A DNA stretch of 64,000 nucleotides from Tritrichomonas musculus (taxonomy: Eukaryota > Parabasalia > Tritrichomonadida > Tritrichomonadidae): positions 5,208,001 to 5,272,000 of the forward strand of contig JAPFFF010000011.1 of NCBI GenBank assembly GCA_039105265.1. Direction: 5' to 3'. Position numbers and translations under genes: made by a program. The notes beneath the pieces were generated by a model that saw only the letters and a list, made by a program, of their open reading frames with translations, did no database searches and had not been told where the DNA came from. This document shows, piece after piece, positions 26,141 to 35,459 of the stretch. Positions within the stretch are counted from its first letter, which is position 1; every line of letters starts with the position of its first letter.

Positions 26141-27790
26141 CTCATCTCACACCTCATACCTCATACCTCATACCTCACACTTCATACCTCACCTCAAATT
26201 GGTATAGGGGTGCCCAAGAGGGGGGTCATAAAATTCAATTTAGGTAAATCCTTTAATTGGGAATCCTCATAAGTCCAAAAATAAATTATTCAAGCCTTGC
26301 TATAGTATATAACTCTCTTACTCTTCTCCCATGCAATGGTCTTAAGCAGGAACTGCGTTCTCAGTTTACCCGATTTTGAGAGTATTACACCTAATCCACG
26401 AGGGTTTACATTAGTGTCGAAGTACGCATTATATTTTTGAGTCAATTCTACTATACATATCTTATCATTTGGGAGACCCTTAATGAAATCGTCTAAGGTC
26501 TTCTCCTGATCAATCTCATATACTTCAGCTATAATGGGTGTATGCTGGGGTTCGGCATTTGATTCCTTGGTAGATTCCTTGGCTATCTCAGGTTCAGTAT
26601 TTGATTCCTTGGATTCTTCAACAATGGGTGTAGTTTGGGATTCAGTATTTGATTCCTTGGCAGATTCCTTGGCAGATACCTCAGTCAAACTCTGTTTGGG
26701 TTCCTCAGCCATCTCTGGTTCCTTAATGTGGATATAATTTAAGAGCTCATTTTCACATATTTTTGCAATGCAATCCTTGATTTCCCTATCGATGATTTTG
26801 GATAAATCGTGTAAGATATATTCATTGAGATTCTTCATGAGTACTCTAGAGTACCCAATAACGAGTTCACTAGATGACATTTCAGTTGGGGGATATTGAT
26901 CAAGTTTATTATCGATTGCATCAATGATTGTTCCAAGGTATAGATTATAACAAGCATTACTGATTTCCTCACGCAATTTCACTAGGGAATCATATTTATG
27001 TATATCATTTGCGAAGTACTCATTCGTTGCAACTCCAGTGAGTAGCTTGGTGAAGCTAGATATTAATCTTTGTGTTAATGAATCGAATAGGTTTATGACC
27101 TTGGTAGAGGTTCTATCATAGTATACGAATTTAATGGTACCCTCATATGATTTGTCTTTGGGACATAAGGATTTGACCTTATTGACAAACGATTCGAATA
27201 TGCAACTGAGCAAATTCTGGTTGAACATATTGATATCCTTTGTGATGATGTCAACGGCATAATCAAGGGGGTGTGTATAACTGTAAATCAAAGTTTTGCG
27301 TTTCTTATCGAGCTCATCTTGAAATTTCATTAGACGTTCGCGATCTCGGTTGATATATGATAACTCCTTCATTAGCAGTGCTCGCTCAGGAGATTCAATG
27401 TTTGTATAACTATCAATTTTGGTATTCATATCTTGGATCCACTCATCGTACTCATCAAGCGAGAGCTCCTTATGTATATAGCACTTGAGAGCTGACTCGC
27501 GATTATGTTCACGTTGGGATTTATTCAATATTTTGTTCATACGAATCTCCAATTCCTTGCAGAAAGAACCTTCATATGAAACTACTTGGGTGTTAGTTGG
27601 GACAATACTCATTTTCAAACCAGATAAAAAATTAAATTGATTCGAGAATAGCATTATTTTTGGGATTGTCAATTTATGGAATTTACCTAAAATGGATTTT
27701 GAGAGGCCCCTCTTGGGTACCCCTATACCAATTTGAGGTGAGGTGTGAGGTGTGAGGTATGAGGTGTGAGGTATGAGGTGTGATGTGTGA
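26141..27790. mobile_element. 1.65 kb unit with inverted ends around one gene
   Basis: The arms 26141-26286 and about 27651-27790 are inverted copies. Each has an outer run of CCTCATAC/CCTCACAC microsatellite, then CACCTCAAATTGGTATAGGG, then a GTACCCAAGAGGGG-type block and a TTTAGGTAAAT block. They enclose exactly one gene (26290-27612). The arms are clearly related but diverged, more than the M1 repeats. It could be a small mobile unit, a captured gene cassette, or an inverted duplication of a spacer. No target duplication is evident. Confidence 0.6.
26290..27612 (-). CDS. Gene carried in the inverted-end unit; helical protein with KES repeats
   Basis: About 440 codons from MSIVPTNTQVVS. 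The longer frame reads through the right arm microsatellite (visible as His-Thr-Ser repeats) and is not a likely start. The N-terminal 300 residues are charged and helical (ERALLMKELSYINRDRERLM). A Glu/Ser repeat region follows (AKESAKESNTESQ, KESTKESNAEPQ). The final 70 residues, with NPRGLGVILSKSGKLRTQF, could be a winged-helix-like DNA-binding end. The start context TTTTTTATCTGGTTTGAAA is of the Maverick type. Function unknown. Confidence 0.7.
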   Translation of the reverse strand: MSIVPTNTQVVSYEGSFCKELEIRMNKILNKSQREHNRESALKCYIHKELSLDEYDEWIQDMNTKIDSYTNIESPERALLMKELSYINRDRERLMKFQDELDKKRKTLIYSYTHPLDYAVDIITKDINMFNQNLLSCIFESFVNKVKSLCPKDKSYEGTIKFVYYDRTSTKVINLFDSLTQRLISSFTKLLTGVATNEYFANDIHKYDSLVKLREEISNACYNLYLGTIIDAIDNKLDQYPPTEMSSSELVIGYSRVLMKNLNEYILHDLSKIIDREIKDCIAKICENELLNYIHIKEPEMAEEPKQSLTEVSAKESAKESNTESQTTPIVEESKESNTEPEIAKESTKESNAEPQHTPIIAEVYEIDQEKTLDDFIKGLPNDKICIVELTQKYNAYFDTNVNPRGLGVILSKSGKLRTQFLLKTIAWEKSKRVIYYSKA

Positions 27791-27821
27791 CCCAAAAATA
27801 TAAATGCGAATGCATAAATGC

Positions 27822-28538
27822 TCATGATTCAGTAAAATAAGTCCTCTTCTTACCGAGATGAGGGCGATTTTCATACCAAATCCAATCATTAAATGTTGTT
27901 GTAAACGTATTCCCATTATATTTATAATTCAGTTTTTGCTTCGAATTCTTATATTCAGTCACCAGTTCACATCCAGCATCTGCAAATACTTTCTTCACAT
28001 AATTGGGTGTATATCGAATGCATTGCATCTTATGTGCCCTATGCCCGGAGTTCCATTTGGTTGGCTTAGTTTTATACTCACGACCTTCATAAGTATAGTA
28101 AATATCAGCAGTCGCGATTGTGTATGCAGATATCAGCTCGCAACCTTCAGCTTTCATCGATTCTCGTAACTCATCCTCTTTAAGTTTTTGCTGGTCAGCT
28201 TTCTGCTTATCACGGTCAGCTTTCGATAATATAAGTCCATTTTTCTTTTCATAAGTCTTGTCAATCGGGAATTTTTTGTTGGGTTTCCTATAGAAATCTA
28301 ATATTGAGGCATATCTAACTCGTTCCGGATTAACCTTTCGATTAAATGAAGCAAATTCATCAAGTTTCATATCTTTGGGATATCGTAGGCAAACGTATCC
28401 GTATGCATCAAAAAACTCATCAAATTGTTCTTTAGTAGCTGTCATCTCATAAATATTCAAATGTTTGTCAGGATTGGGTTTCCTTTGCTCAGCGATGTAG
28501 TACTTCAAAAATTCAACAATTGGTCCCTCGAGCTCCAT
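27822..28538 (-). CDS. Protein with two C-terminal GCEL repeats, unknown
   Basis: 238 codons. The N-terminal part is helical and basic (KADRDKQKADQQKLKEDEL). The last 100 residues hold two copies of a 40-50-residue motif: GCELISAY...YYTYEGREY...W and GCELVTEY...NYKYNGNTF...W. The layout resembles the zinc-ribbon-like or DNA-associated repeats found in giant-virus proteins, but without their Cys pairs, so the comparison is weak. It lies between the inverted-end unit and the edge of M2. Confidence 0.65.
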   Translation of the reverse strand: MELEGPIVEFLKYYIAEQRKPNPDKHLNIYEMTATKEQFDEFFDAYGYVCLRYPKDMKLDEFASFNRKVNPERVRYASILDFYRKPNKKFPIDKTYEKKNGLILSKADRDKQKADQQKLKEDELRESMKAEGCELISAYTIATADIYYTYEGREYKTKPTKWNSGHRAHKMQCIRYTPNYVKKVFADAGCELVTEYKNSKQKLNYKYNGNTFTTTFNDWIWYENRPHLGKKRTYFTES

Positions 28539-28581
28539 TATTTTTACAGGAGAAAAAAAATCAGTAGATAAATCAGTAGAG

Positions 28582-29328
28582 CTATATCAGGAGAATATCT
28601 AGGCACCATGCGGAACTACCATCACTACTAACGAATATGATTAGATTCTTATGTCGAAGCTGACTGATGGTATTGATAAAATAGGATGATTTAATTAGTT
28701 TCGATTTCAAGAAGTCTTCACAAAGAATGATAGTATTTAGCGGTTTATTCGGTTGACCTAGTTTATTGATATGAAGAAACTCAAACATATCGTTTAACTT
28801 CTTTTCATCGATTACTATTTTTGGTGTTGATGAATATTTGTTATACAATTCTTTATATAAATCAAGTTGTTTAAGATATTCTTCAGCATTGTTGTCAGCA
28901 ACAGTTTTTATTGGTAGCTGTATCAATTCGCGTTGACTTTCGAATGTAGCATCGTTAATTGTTCCGTTTCGTGATACATAAACAATTAAATGAAAGCCAG
29001 CGTTCTTCATTCGAGACATTTGAATAACATCTCGTAGCATTATATGACTCTTTCCTTTACCTTGTTGACCAACGAGTATGTTCAATGAATTGTAATATGA
29101 ATAGATACCGTTTGCGATTGGTCTGATTGATTCATTCTTTATTTTTGATTCATTGCGTTGATATGCTTTGTTCATCTCATCATCAATATTAAATGTCTTT
29201 TCATTAACTGTTGGTTTGAATGATTCATATTCAAATGCAAAGCTCATTTGGTCATCATCATAATCAGAGCTATTAGAAAATAAAACCTCTTTATAATTAA
29301 AGTGCGTCGGTTTCATGAAACGTTTCAT
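28582..29328 (-). pseudogene. Packaging ATPase gene of M2 (partial at the element edge)
   Basis: Up to 248 codons. Walker A GQQGKGKS at residues 87-94 follows the shared RPIANGIYSYYNSLNILV block. TIILCEDFLKSKL near 205-217 holds the acidic Walker B residues. It is closely related to the full-length M3 ATPase (329 codons, 48718-49707) and matches it until close to the element edge. It is a different branch from the M1 ATPase. Confidence 0.85.
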
Positions 29329-29352
29329 TTCTTTAGTTTTCGTTAAAGCTCT

Positions 29353-29484
29353 TCATGAATACATTTTTGTTCTTATCTCTTCACTGAGTTCTGGTTCTTT
29401 GTCAGGCATCATTAAAGATACTTCAACAATCTTCACTAAAAATAAACCTGTTAGTAATGAAATAACTAATATTTCATATATCAT
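29353..29484 (-). CDS. Small single-span membrane protein
   Basis: 43 codons. A short N-terminus (MIYEI) is followed by a hydrophobic helix (LVISLLTGLFLVKIV) and a polar tail with DKEPELSEEIR. M3 has a matching 49-codon gene (49727-49876) at the same place, between the ATPase and core-protein genes, with the same helix-then-PELxxELR layout. Position and pattern kept across diverged lineages support a real gene. It may be a virion-membrane or assembly peptide; function inferred only. Confidence 0.7.
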   Translation of the reverse strand: MIYEILVISLLTGLFLVKIVEVSLMMPDKEPELSEEIRTKMYS

Positions 29485-29494
29485 TTATTGGTTT

Positions 29495-30070
29495 TTAAAT
29501 ACATGTTTTCAATGAAATGTTGTGTCTAATGAGTTCTGTATAAATGCTATTATATTTGTATTTCAAGTCATTTGATTCATTATTTTTGTAAACCAATATC
29601 CTATCAATTAAAAGATATTTGGAACGAGAAACACAACCATTACACGCACAATCATCATTGACAATTAATTCAACTTTATCTGCTTGTGTTAGTAATTTGA
29701 TGAGTTCCATTAATGTATTTGAATGACAAATCAATAAATCATTGACTTTTATCGGATTTGTTTCATAGATTGATAACAATATCTCAAGGAATTTGTTTTT
29801 GGTTTCAAGTTCTGTTATATCAGCTCCTATATCACTGATACCTCTTTCTAGGGAAACGTTGTTTGTTGGTTGCGGTGATTGATATACTCCATTCATCTGA
29901 GGTATAGTAAAATTTGTGGCTTGAGATGATTGTGGTAATGGTTGAACTGATGGATATTCAACTGGTTGTGGTTGCTTTGGTTTGATGTTTATATTAATAC
30001 TGGTTGATTGTTCCTGCTTAACTGATGCATCGTTCTCACTGGAAAGAATACGTGCACGGTTTAAAGACAT
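29495..30070 (-). CDS. Core protein shared by M1, M2 and M3
   Basis: 191 codons. The disordered, Pro/Gln-rich N-terminal half begins with RARILSSENDASVKQEQ, identical to the M3 protein. The conserved half has FLEILLSIYETNP, then NTLMELIKLLTQADKVELIV, NDDCACNGCVSRSKY and a final ELIRHNISLKTCI. The pair CACNGC could bind metal. M1 gene 15683-16207 is a distant relative. Unknown role; it lies just upstream of the small membrane protein and ATPase genes on the same strand. Confidence 0.78.
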   Translation of the reverse strand: MSLNRARILSSENDASVKQEQSTSININIKPKQPQPVEYPSVQPLPQSSQATNFTIPQMNGVYQSPQPTNNVSLERGISDIGADITELETKNKFLEILLSIYETNPIKVNDLLICHSNTLMELIKLLTQADKVELIVNDDCACNGCVSRSKYLLIDRILVYKNNESNDLKYKYNSIYTELIRHNISLKTCI

Positions 30071-30118
30071 TTGAATAAAAATAAAACAACATTAATGATG
30101 AGTCATTCAATGATTCAT

Positions 30119-30364
30119 TTACAAAGTCATTTGTTCAGCTGATTTGATACGTTCATCAATAGCTCTTAATTGTATTTTGATTGATTCAATATCATTAAAT
30201 AGTTGTTTATAAATCGACAATATGTGAATCATCTTATCAAACTTTCCGTTTAATGCATCATCTTCAGAATTCATACATTCATTGAATATCTTGTCTTTAA
30301 CTATTCGAAACTGAGCGTTTAAAGCTGATGTATCACAACTTAAACCTTTAATTGCACTATTCAT
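30119..30364 (-). CDS. Small helical protein, unknown
   Basis: 81 codons, almost all helix: MNSAIKGLSCDTSALNAQF, then a Lys/Glu-rich segment and DIESIKIQLRAIDERIKS. The start context is TTTATTTTTGGTTTAAAATG. No family recognised. It sits in a run of three minus-strand genes beside the polymerase. Confidence 0.6.
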   Translation of the reverse strand: MNSAIKGLSCDTSALNAQFRIVKDKIFNECMNSEDDALNGKFDKMIHILSIYKQLFNDIESIKIQLRAIDERIKSAEQMTL

Positions 30365-30402
30365 TTTAAACCAAAAATAAACAAATTAATTAAATGATAT
30401 TT

Positions 30403-30753
30403 TTATTCTTTGTTGTTCTTAAATGCCAATAATCTATTAATCATATATGATGATACATTTAACTTCAAATTTTCCTTCAATAAGTTTTGTGTATATGAAC
30501 ACCTTTTATGTCCTGGCAACTTATTTATATCATTCATTACTTTATCATCAAGGAATTCTAAAGCTTTTTCACGTTCATCCTTGTTCAAGAACTTTGATGA
30601 ATTGAATATTGAACGCGTTCTTTTATGGTTTGCTTCTGTATTTGCTTCTTCATTTGTTTCTTCTTCTTCACTTACTTCTTGTTTTGATTCTAATATCAAA
30701 AGTAATTTATGTATTTCTTCAATGTGTTTTATTATTTCTCTTAACTCAGACAT
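30403..30753 (-). CDS. Small conserved protein, relative in M5
   Basis: 116 codons. After an acidic Glu/Asn-rich centre, the last 65 residues (SSKFLNKDEREKALEFLDDK...KLPGHKRCSYTQNLLKENL...YMINRLLAF) match the product of 55701-56000 in M5. The fold looks like a small helical domain with a basic centre (LPGHKRCSY). Divergent from PolB with a 92-bp AT-rich gap. Possibly a DNA-binding or terminal-protein-like factor, given its place; this is a guess. Confidence 0.68.
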   Translation of the reverse strand: MSELREIIKHIEEIHKLLLILESKQEVSEEEETNEEANTEANHKRTRSIFNSSKFLNKDEREKALEFLDDKVMNDINKLPGHKRCSYTQNLLKENLKLNVSSYMINRLLAFKNNKE

Positions 30754-30845
30754 TTCAATGAAATAAAAAACTCGAAATATTTTTTATTTTTTGATTTAAC
30801 ATTTTTTTAAATTTCAAATAATTTGATTTTTTAATAATATCATAA

Positions 30846-33800
30846 ATGAGTTCTCGTTATTACTATAGAAAAGATACCAAATCATTTGTTATTGAACAAA
30901 TTAGGTATATCAATAATGAACTTCAATTAAAACCTCGTTTGTCAACATCTAAACCTAGTGATTATGATGTAAAACATTTCAAGTCAATCTTAGAAAATTA
31001 TCTAACTTCATTTGGCTTTAGAGAACATGAAGGTAATAGAATAGATGACATATCAATATTAGATTTCGTTAATAGAATGAAAAGAGAAGCAGAAGAACAA
31101 GAAGAAGAGGAGGAAGAGGAACAATTTGAAGAAGAAGAACAAAATGATGAACAACAACAAAAACAAAAACAAATCGAGGACAACATTAAAATAGCTCATG
31201 ATGCACTCAACAAAGCTCTTCAATTAATTAAATCTGAAAATGTATTATTGAGACCATTACCACCAAAGACAAACAAACAGCCTCAACGATATGAAGACAT
31301 TCGATTTAACAATGAAAATGCTGAATTAATTGAATATCTCAAAAAGTTTAGCTATAAAGGTGTTCATTCAAAACATGATTCATATTTCATAATCAACGAA
31401 CCTGAGAACTTTGATGAAGCAGTTGAAGCATGTAGTCATTTCATTGACCAATTCCCAAATGATAGTGAAAAGGTTGAACGATTAGATGAAGACAGTAAAG
31501 AACCGATTAAAATATATTACAAAAACGGTGTTTCATCAATTGAAGACATCAATGAATATTTAACTGAAACAGTATTTAAACAAGAAGTGAAACCGTTCAA
31601 AATATATTTTCAATTGACTGGTATATTTGAGATACCACCAAAGAATGAAAGTGAAAGATATACATATGAGGCAAGTGATATTAATTGGAAGAATTATAAA
31701 TCATCAATTCCGATAATTGTTAGAGAGAATAAAGATATTGATAAAATTAAACTGTATATTGAATCAAAGATTCATGAATATGAAACCACGGCTTCAAACA
31801 TTAAATTATGTATCGTTTGGTCTGTTTCATTTACAATCTCTCGTGTAGTTAAGATAACAGGAAAGATTGATGAAGTTTCAGAATTGTTTGGCAAAAATAA
31901 ATATATCATTATTGATAACGTTGATGATTGTTTGTGTTGGTATCGTTTCCTTGCTTGTTGTTTGTTTCCTGAACTAACAAATCAAAACAAAGATGAAAAG
32001 AAAACAAAATATAATACAGCTAACAGAACCAAAGCAGCAAAGAAAATATTATGTGAAGACCACGGAATAACTTATTCAACTAAACCTACAAAAGAAGCAA
32101 ATCAAATCATCAATTCGTTCAAAGGTATCACGATTGAAGAAATGAAGGAATCAGCCAAGAATCATAACATCAATGTCAACATCTATGAATATGACAAAGA
32201 GAAACATATTTATGATATTCAAGAACAATGGCATAACATAGACGAATCAAACAAAACGTTTTCAGCCCTGTTGTATTCAAAGGATAAGATACTTCACATA
32301 ATGTACATCATCAACGCTGAAGCATTAACAAATATTCATATTTGTCCTCATTGTGGTTCATACATTCACAAAGGAAATAACAATATTGACAGATTCAACA
32401 GACATGTAGATAAATGTGAGAAGCTAGGAGGTAAATTCAAAAAGGATTTCATACCTTCACGAGAAGCTTTACCGTACTGCCCGCACATCTTAAACAATCC
32501 TGTTTATTTGTATTGTCTTTCATATGAGCTTGAATGGAAGCCAACAATTCATTATATCACTTATGATTTTGAAACAATGGAGCAAAAGATTGAAAAGAAA
32601 GTCAGTGATAAATCAGTTATCAATTCTCGATTGATTCCTTTGAGTGTTTCATCATGTGTGAAGCTTGATAAAGGATTGATAACAAAGAACTTTGATATAC
32701 GAACAAATGACTTCATTGCCAAATGGATTGACTGGTTATTTGTTGCTGGCTGTGATGTGTATGCTGATAAGTTGAAACATTTGAAATCATTCATCAAAGA
32801 TAAATCGGAAGAAGAACTCAATAAAATAGATACATCATTGAAAACAATAACAGTATTCGGTTTTAATTCATCACGATTTGATTCAAACTTATTCAAAGAG
32901 CAATTGATTAAAAATCATTGGTCTATCGATAGCGGAATGATTGGAACAGCTACATCATTGAAACAATTTATATTGAAATCATCAAAGTATCCTATTCGAT
33001 TACGATTCATTGACGCACAAGCATTTGTTGCTGGAGGAACACTCAAACAGTTTGGCATTGATTTTGGCGGTATATCTAACAGTTCGAAAGGTGTATTTCC
33101 TTATGAAGCAATCAACAATGAAAATTATAATGAAGTGTTATCAAAGAATGAACCATTCAAATATGAAGACTTCTACAGTTATCTCAATCAAAAGAATCCA
33201 TTAACAAAAGCTGATTATGAAGAGTATTTGATTGATTCAAAGAGGTTTCCAACACGTTGGGATTACCTGTTATCATACAATGACAATGATGTTGAAATGA
33301 TGATTAATCCTATTGACAACCTTATTCAAATGAATGCTGAATATAAAGTTGATTTGATTAGCAATCTTTCGTTATCAAAGAATGCTTCATGTATCAAATA
33401 TGCTCTTGCTTACAAAGATTTCAACCCGAAGAACGACTATGAAATCATCAACAAATCAAATACATTCAAACCATCAATGAAATGGTGGTTAAATAAATGT
33501 GATAACTATCGAAAGCAAGATGAAAAACATAACCAGACGAAAGAAAATAAAAGGGATTTAACAAAATGTGTTAGTGAAAAAGATTTTGATGCATTCATGA
33601 AATTGTATGAATCAAATGAAACAGGTAAATGTCATTTATGTGGTGAACACTTCACATATGAAAACAAACCAACTCTTGACCGAATAGATAACAACAAAGG
33701 ACATCAGATTGATAACTGTTTACTTGCTTGTGCTGAATGTAATCGTTTGAGACAAAGAGATGATGACAAGATAACAAGAACCAAAATACAATTGAAGAAA

Positions 33801-35249
33801 TTCTGCAAGCTCCATCACCTGCCAACACTCATAACTGATGAAAAAGAATACTACAATTTGAGAGAGAACATAACGGGAGGATTATCAAATGTACTTCATC
33901 GAGTGAACATTAGAGGTCAAACATTAATCAATAAACTCAAATATGATGCCGTTAATGACAGAATCATTAGCTATGACACTTCAAACATAGTTTCACACGT
34001 TGCTGGTATTGATTTCAATTCATTGTATCCCTCATCATTCAGTTCAGTAAAACATTCATTCAATCCTTATCACGGAGGAATCATGTACATGCCTGGTTCA
34101 TTTATAAAACGATTTGATGTTTATGATGAACAAGGAAACAAGAATGAAAAGGTTCTTAATACTGCAATGAATATCATTCAATCAAAGAAGCGATTTGATG
34201 CAAACCCTGAGTTTATATTCAAAGCTGAAGTCAAATTGAGATGTCCAAAGAATAAAATCAACGATTTGATTAATTTCCCTCCTGTGTTTAGAAATATCAA
34301 TATAATGAATGATGAGCAAACGATTGGAAGCTATATGTACAAATATATGAAAGACAATAAACTGAATTCAGCCGATAAAGAAACAAGAAAGCTGACAATG
34401 TTGCTTGATACATGCGGAACATTTATGACGTTCTCGAATTACCTTTTATGGTTTTTAATCGACCACGGACTTATTGTTGATGACATTAAGAGCTTAAGTT
34501 TATATGAAGCTCATGACGGATTCAATCAATTTGTTTGTGAGTTTATGAAGAAGCGTCAAGATATATTGTCAGGAAAGGCACACGGGAACGAAAAGTTTTA
34601 CAAGATTAGTATGAACGGATCTTACGGATATGACGGTATGAATTCAGAGAACTTCAACAAAGTCAGAATTGTTGATAAAAATAAAGCCTTTCAATTGATT
34701 GCATCCGATACTTATCGCAATGGATGTAAATTGTCAAATGATTGTTATTTGATACAATCACAACCTCATTCATTCAAATGTAATACATGTCTTCAGGAAT
34801 CATTTTGGACATTAGACAATGCGAAATACTGGTATTTGACTTTCCTTTATGACTTTCTATACAAATGCATTGACATGAATAAAATTCATTTCAACTCGGT
34901 CGATACAGATAGTCTTTACATGTCTATCGCTGGTGATATGAATAAACCGATTGACCAGTTGTTTGATTACGTCATCAAAGACAAAACATTTTATGACAAA
35001 CACATTTATAGCTTTATGCCAAACCCTGCAATCAATGATGTATATGATGAGAAAAAGATACTCGGATGCTGTGTAGAAAAGTTCGGAGCAAATCAAGTTG
35101 CTTTATGTGCCAAGTGTTATACGATTTGGTCAGATGACAAAACAATTTCATTAAAGCTCAAAGGTGTTTCATTGAAGAAGAACAACATCAAATCAAGTGA
35201 TTACAAAAATGTCATTGAAAAGCAATCAGTAATGAAAGGAAAAATATAA
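30846..35249 (+). CDS. PolB: Protein-primed PolB with zinc finger and inserted HNH module
   Basis: 1467 codons, long for the family. Order: acidic Glu/Gln region near residues 80-110; a DDCLCWYRFLACCLF block near 360; a C2HC-type finger CPHCG...HVDKC near residues 500-525; exonuclease motifs YDFETM (about 573), GFNSSRFDSN (about 673) and YNDNDVEM (about 812); an HNH-like module CHLCGE...DRIDNNKGH...NCLLACAECN at about 928-980; then polymerase motifs DFNSLYPSSF (about 1055), SMNGSYGYDG (about 1256) and SVDTDSLYMS (about 1351). The HNH module lies between the exonuclease and palm parts. It would copy the element and may also cut DNA. Confidence 0.93.
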   Translation: MSSRYYYRKDTKSFVIEQIRYINNELQLKPRLSTSKPSDYDVKHFKSILENYLTSFGFREHEGNRIDDISILDFVNRMKREAEEQEEEEEEEQFEEEEQNDEQQQKQKQIEDNIKIAHDALNKALQLIKSENVLLRPLPPKTNKQPQRYEDIRFNNENAELIEYLKKFSYKGVHSKHDSYFIINEPENFDEAVEACSHFIDQFPNDSEKVERLDEDSKEPIKIYYKNGVSSIEDINEYLTETVFKQEVKPFKIYFQLTGIFEIPPKNESERYTYEASDINWKNYKSSIPIIVRENKDIDKIKLYIESKIHEYETTASNIKLCIVWSVSFTISRVVKITGKIDEVSELFGKNKYIIIDNVDDCLCWYRFLACCLFPELTNQNKDEKKTKYNTANRTKAAKKILCEDHGITYSTKPTKEANQIINSFKGITIEEMKESAKNHNINVNIYEYDKEKHIYDIQEQWHNIDESNKTFSALLYSKDKILHIMYIINAEALTNIHICPHCGSYIHKGNNNIDRFNRHVDKCEKLGGKFKKDFIPSREALPYCPHILNNPVYLYCLSYELEWKPTIHYITYDFETMEQKIEKKVSDKSVINSRLIPLSVSSCVKLDKGLITKNFDIRTNDFIAKWIDWLFVAGCDVYADKLKHLKSFIKDKSEEELNKIDTSLKTITVFGFNSSRFDSNLFKEQLIKNHWSIDSGMIGTATSLKQFILKSSKYPIRLRFIDAQAFVAGGTLKQFGIDFGGISNSSKGVFPYEAINNENYNEVLSKNEPFKYEDFYSYLNQKNPLTKADYEEYLIDSKRFPTRWDYLLSYNDNDVEMMINPIDNLIQMNAEYKVDLISNLSLSKNASCIKYALAYKDFNPKNDYEIINKSNTFKPSMKWWLNKCDNYRKQDEKHNQTKENKRDLTKCVSEKDFDAFMKLYESNETGKCHLCGEHFTYENKPTLDRIDNNKGHQIDNCLLACAECNRLRQRDDDKITRTKIQLKKFCKLHHLPTLITDEKEYYNLRENITGGLSNVLHRVNIRGQTLINKLKYDAVNDRIISYDTSNIVSHVAGIDFNSLYPSSFSSVKHSFNPYHGGIMYMPGSFIKRFDVYDEQGNKNEKVLNTAMNIIQSKKRFDANPEFIFKAEVKLRCPKNKINDLINFPPVFRNINIMNDEQTIGSYMYKYMKDNKLNSADKETRKLTMLLDTCGTFMTFSNYLLWFLIDHGLIVDDIKSLSLYEAHDGFNQFVCEFMKKRQDILSGKAHGNEKFYKISMNGSYGYDGMNSENFNKVRIVDKNKAFQLIASDTYRNGCKLSNDCYLIQSQPHSFKCNTCLQESFWTLDNAKYWYLTFLYDFLYKCIDMNKIHFNSVDTDSLYMSIAGDMNKPIDQLFDYVIKDKTFYDKHIYSFMPNPAINDVYDEKKILGCCVEKFGANQVALCAKCYTIWSDDKTISLKLKGVSLKKNNIKSSDYKNVIEKQSVMKGKI

Positions 35250-35257
35250 ACCTTCAA

Positions 35258-35404
35258 ATGAATTCACAACTGATGAGTAAAATAACTGTAATCAAAAATG
35301 CATTAACAGCAGCACATTCAAAAATGTTGGTATTATCAAATCATTGTTGTTGTCCTTATGTCAATGGTTTCACTGCAAAGGATTATTTCATTGAGAATCA
35401 TTAA
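35258..35404 (+). other. 48-codon open frame after PolB
   Basis: Starts MNSQLMSKITVIKNAL and contains a Cys-Cys-Cys-Pro-Tyr stretch. It begins eight bases after the polymerase stop. It has no counterpart elsewhere in the window (no other polymerase of this lineage is present), so I cannot test whether it is a separate gene. Confidence 0.3.
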
Positions 35405-35459
35405 ACAATTAATTTAATGATTTTATTTTAAAAAATCAATTTTTTTATTTTTGTTATAA

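Noticed and set aside
27613-27825. N-terminal extension of the gene 26290-27612
   Set aside because: It reads through the microsatellite of the right arm (His-Thr-Ser repeats) and runs into the neighbouring gene.
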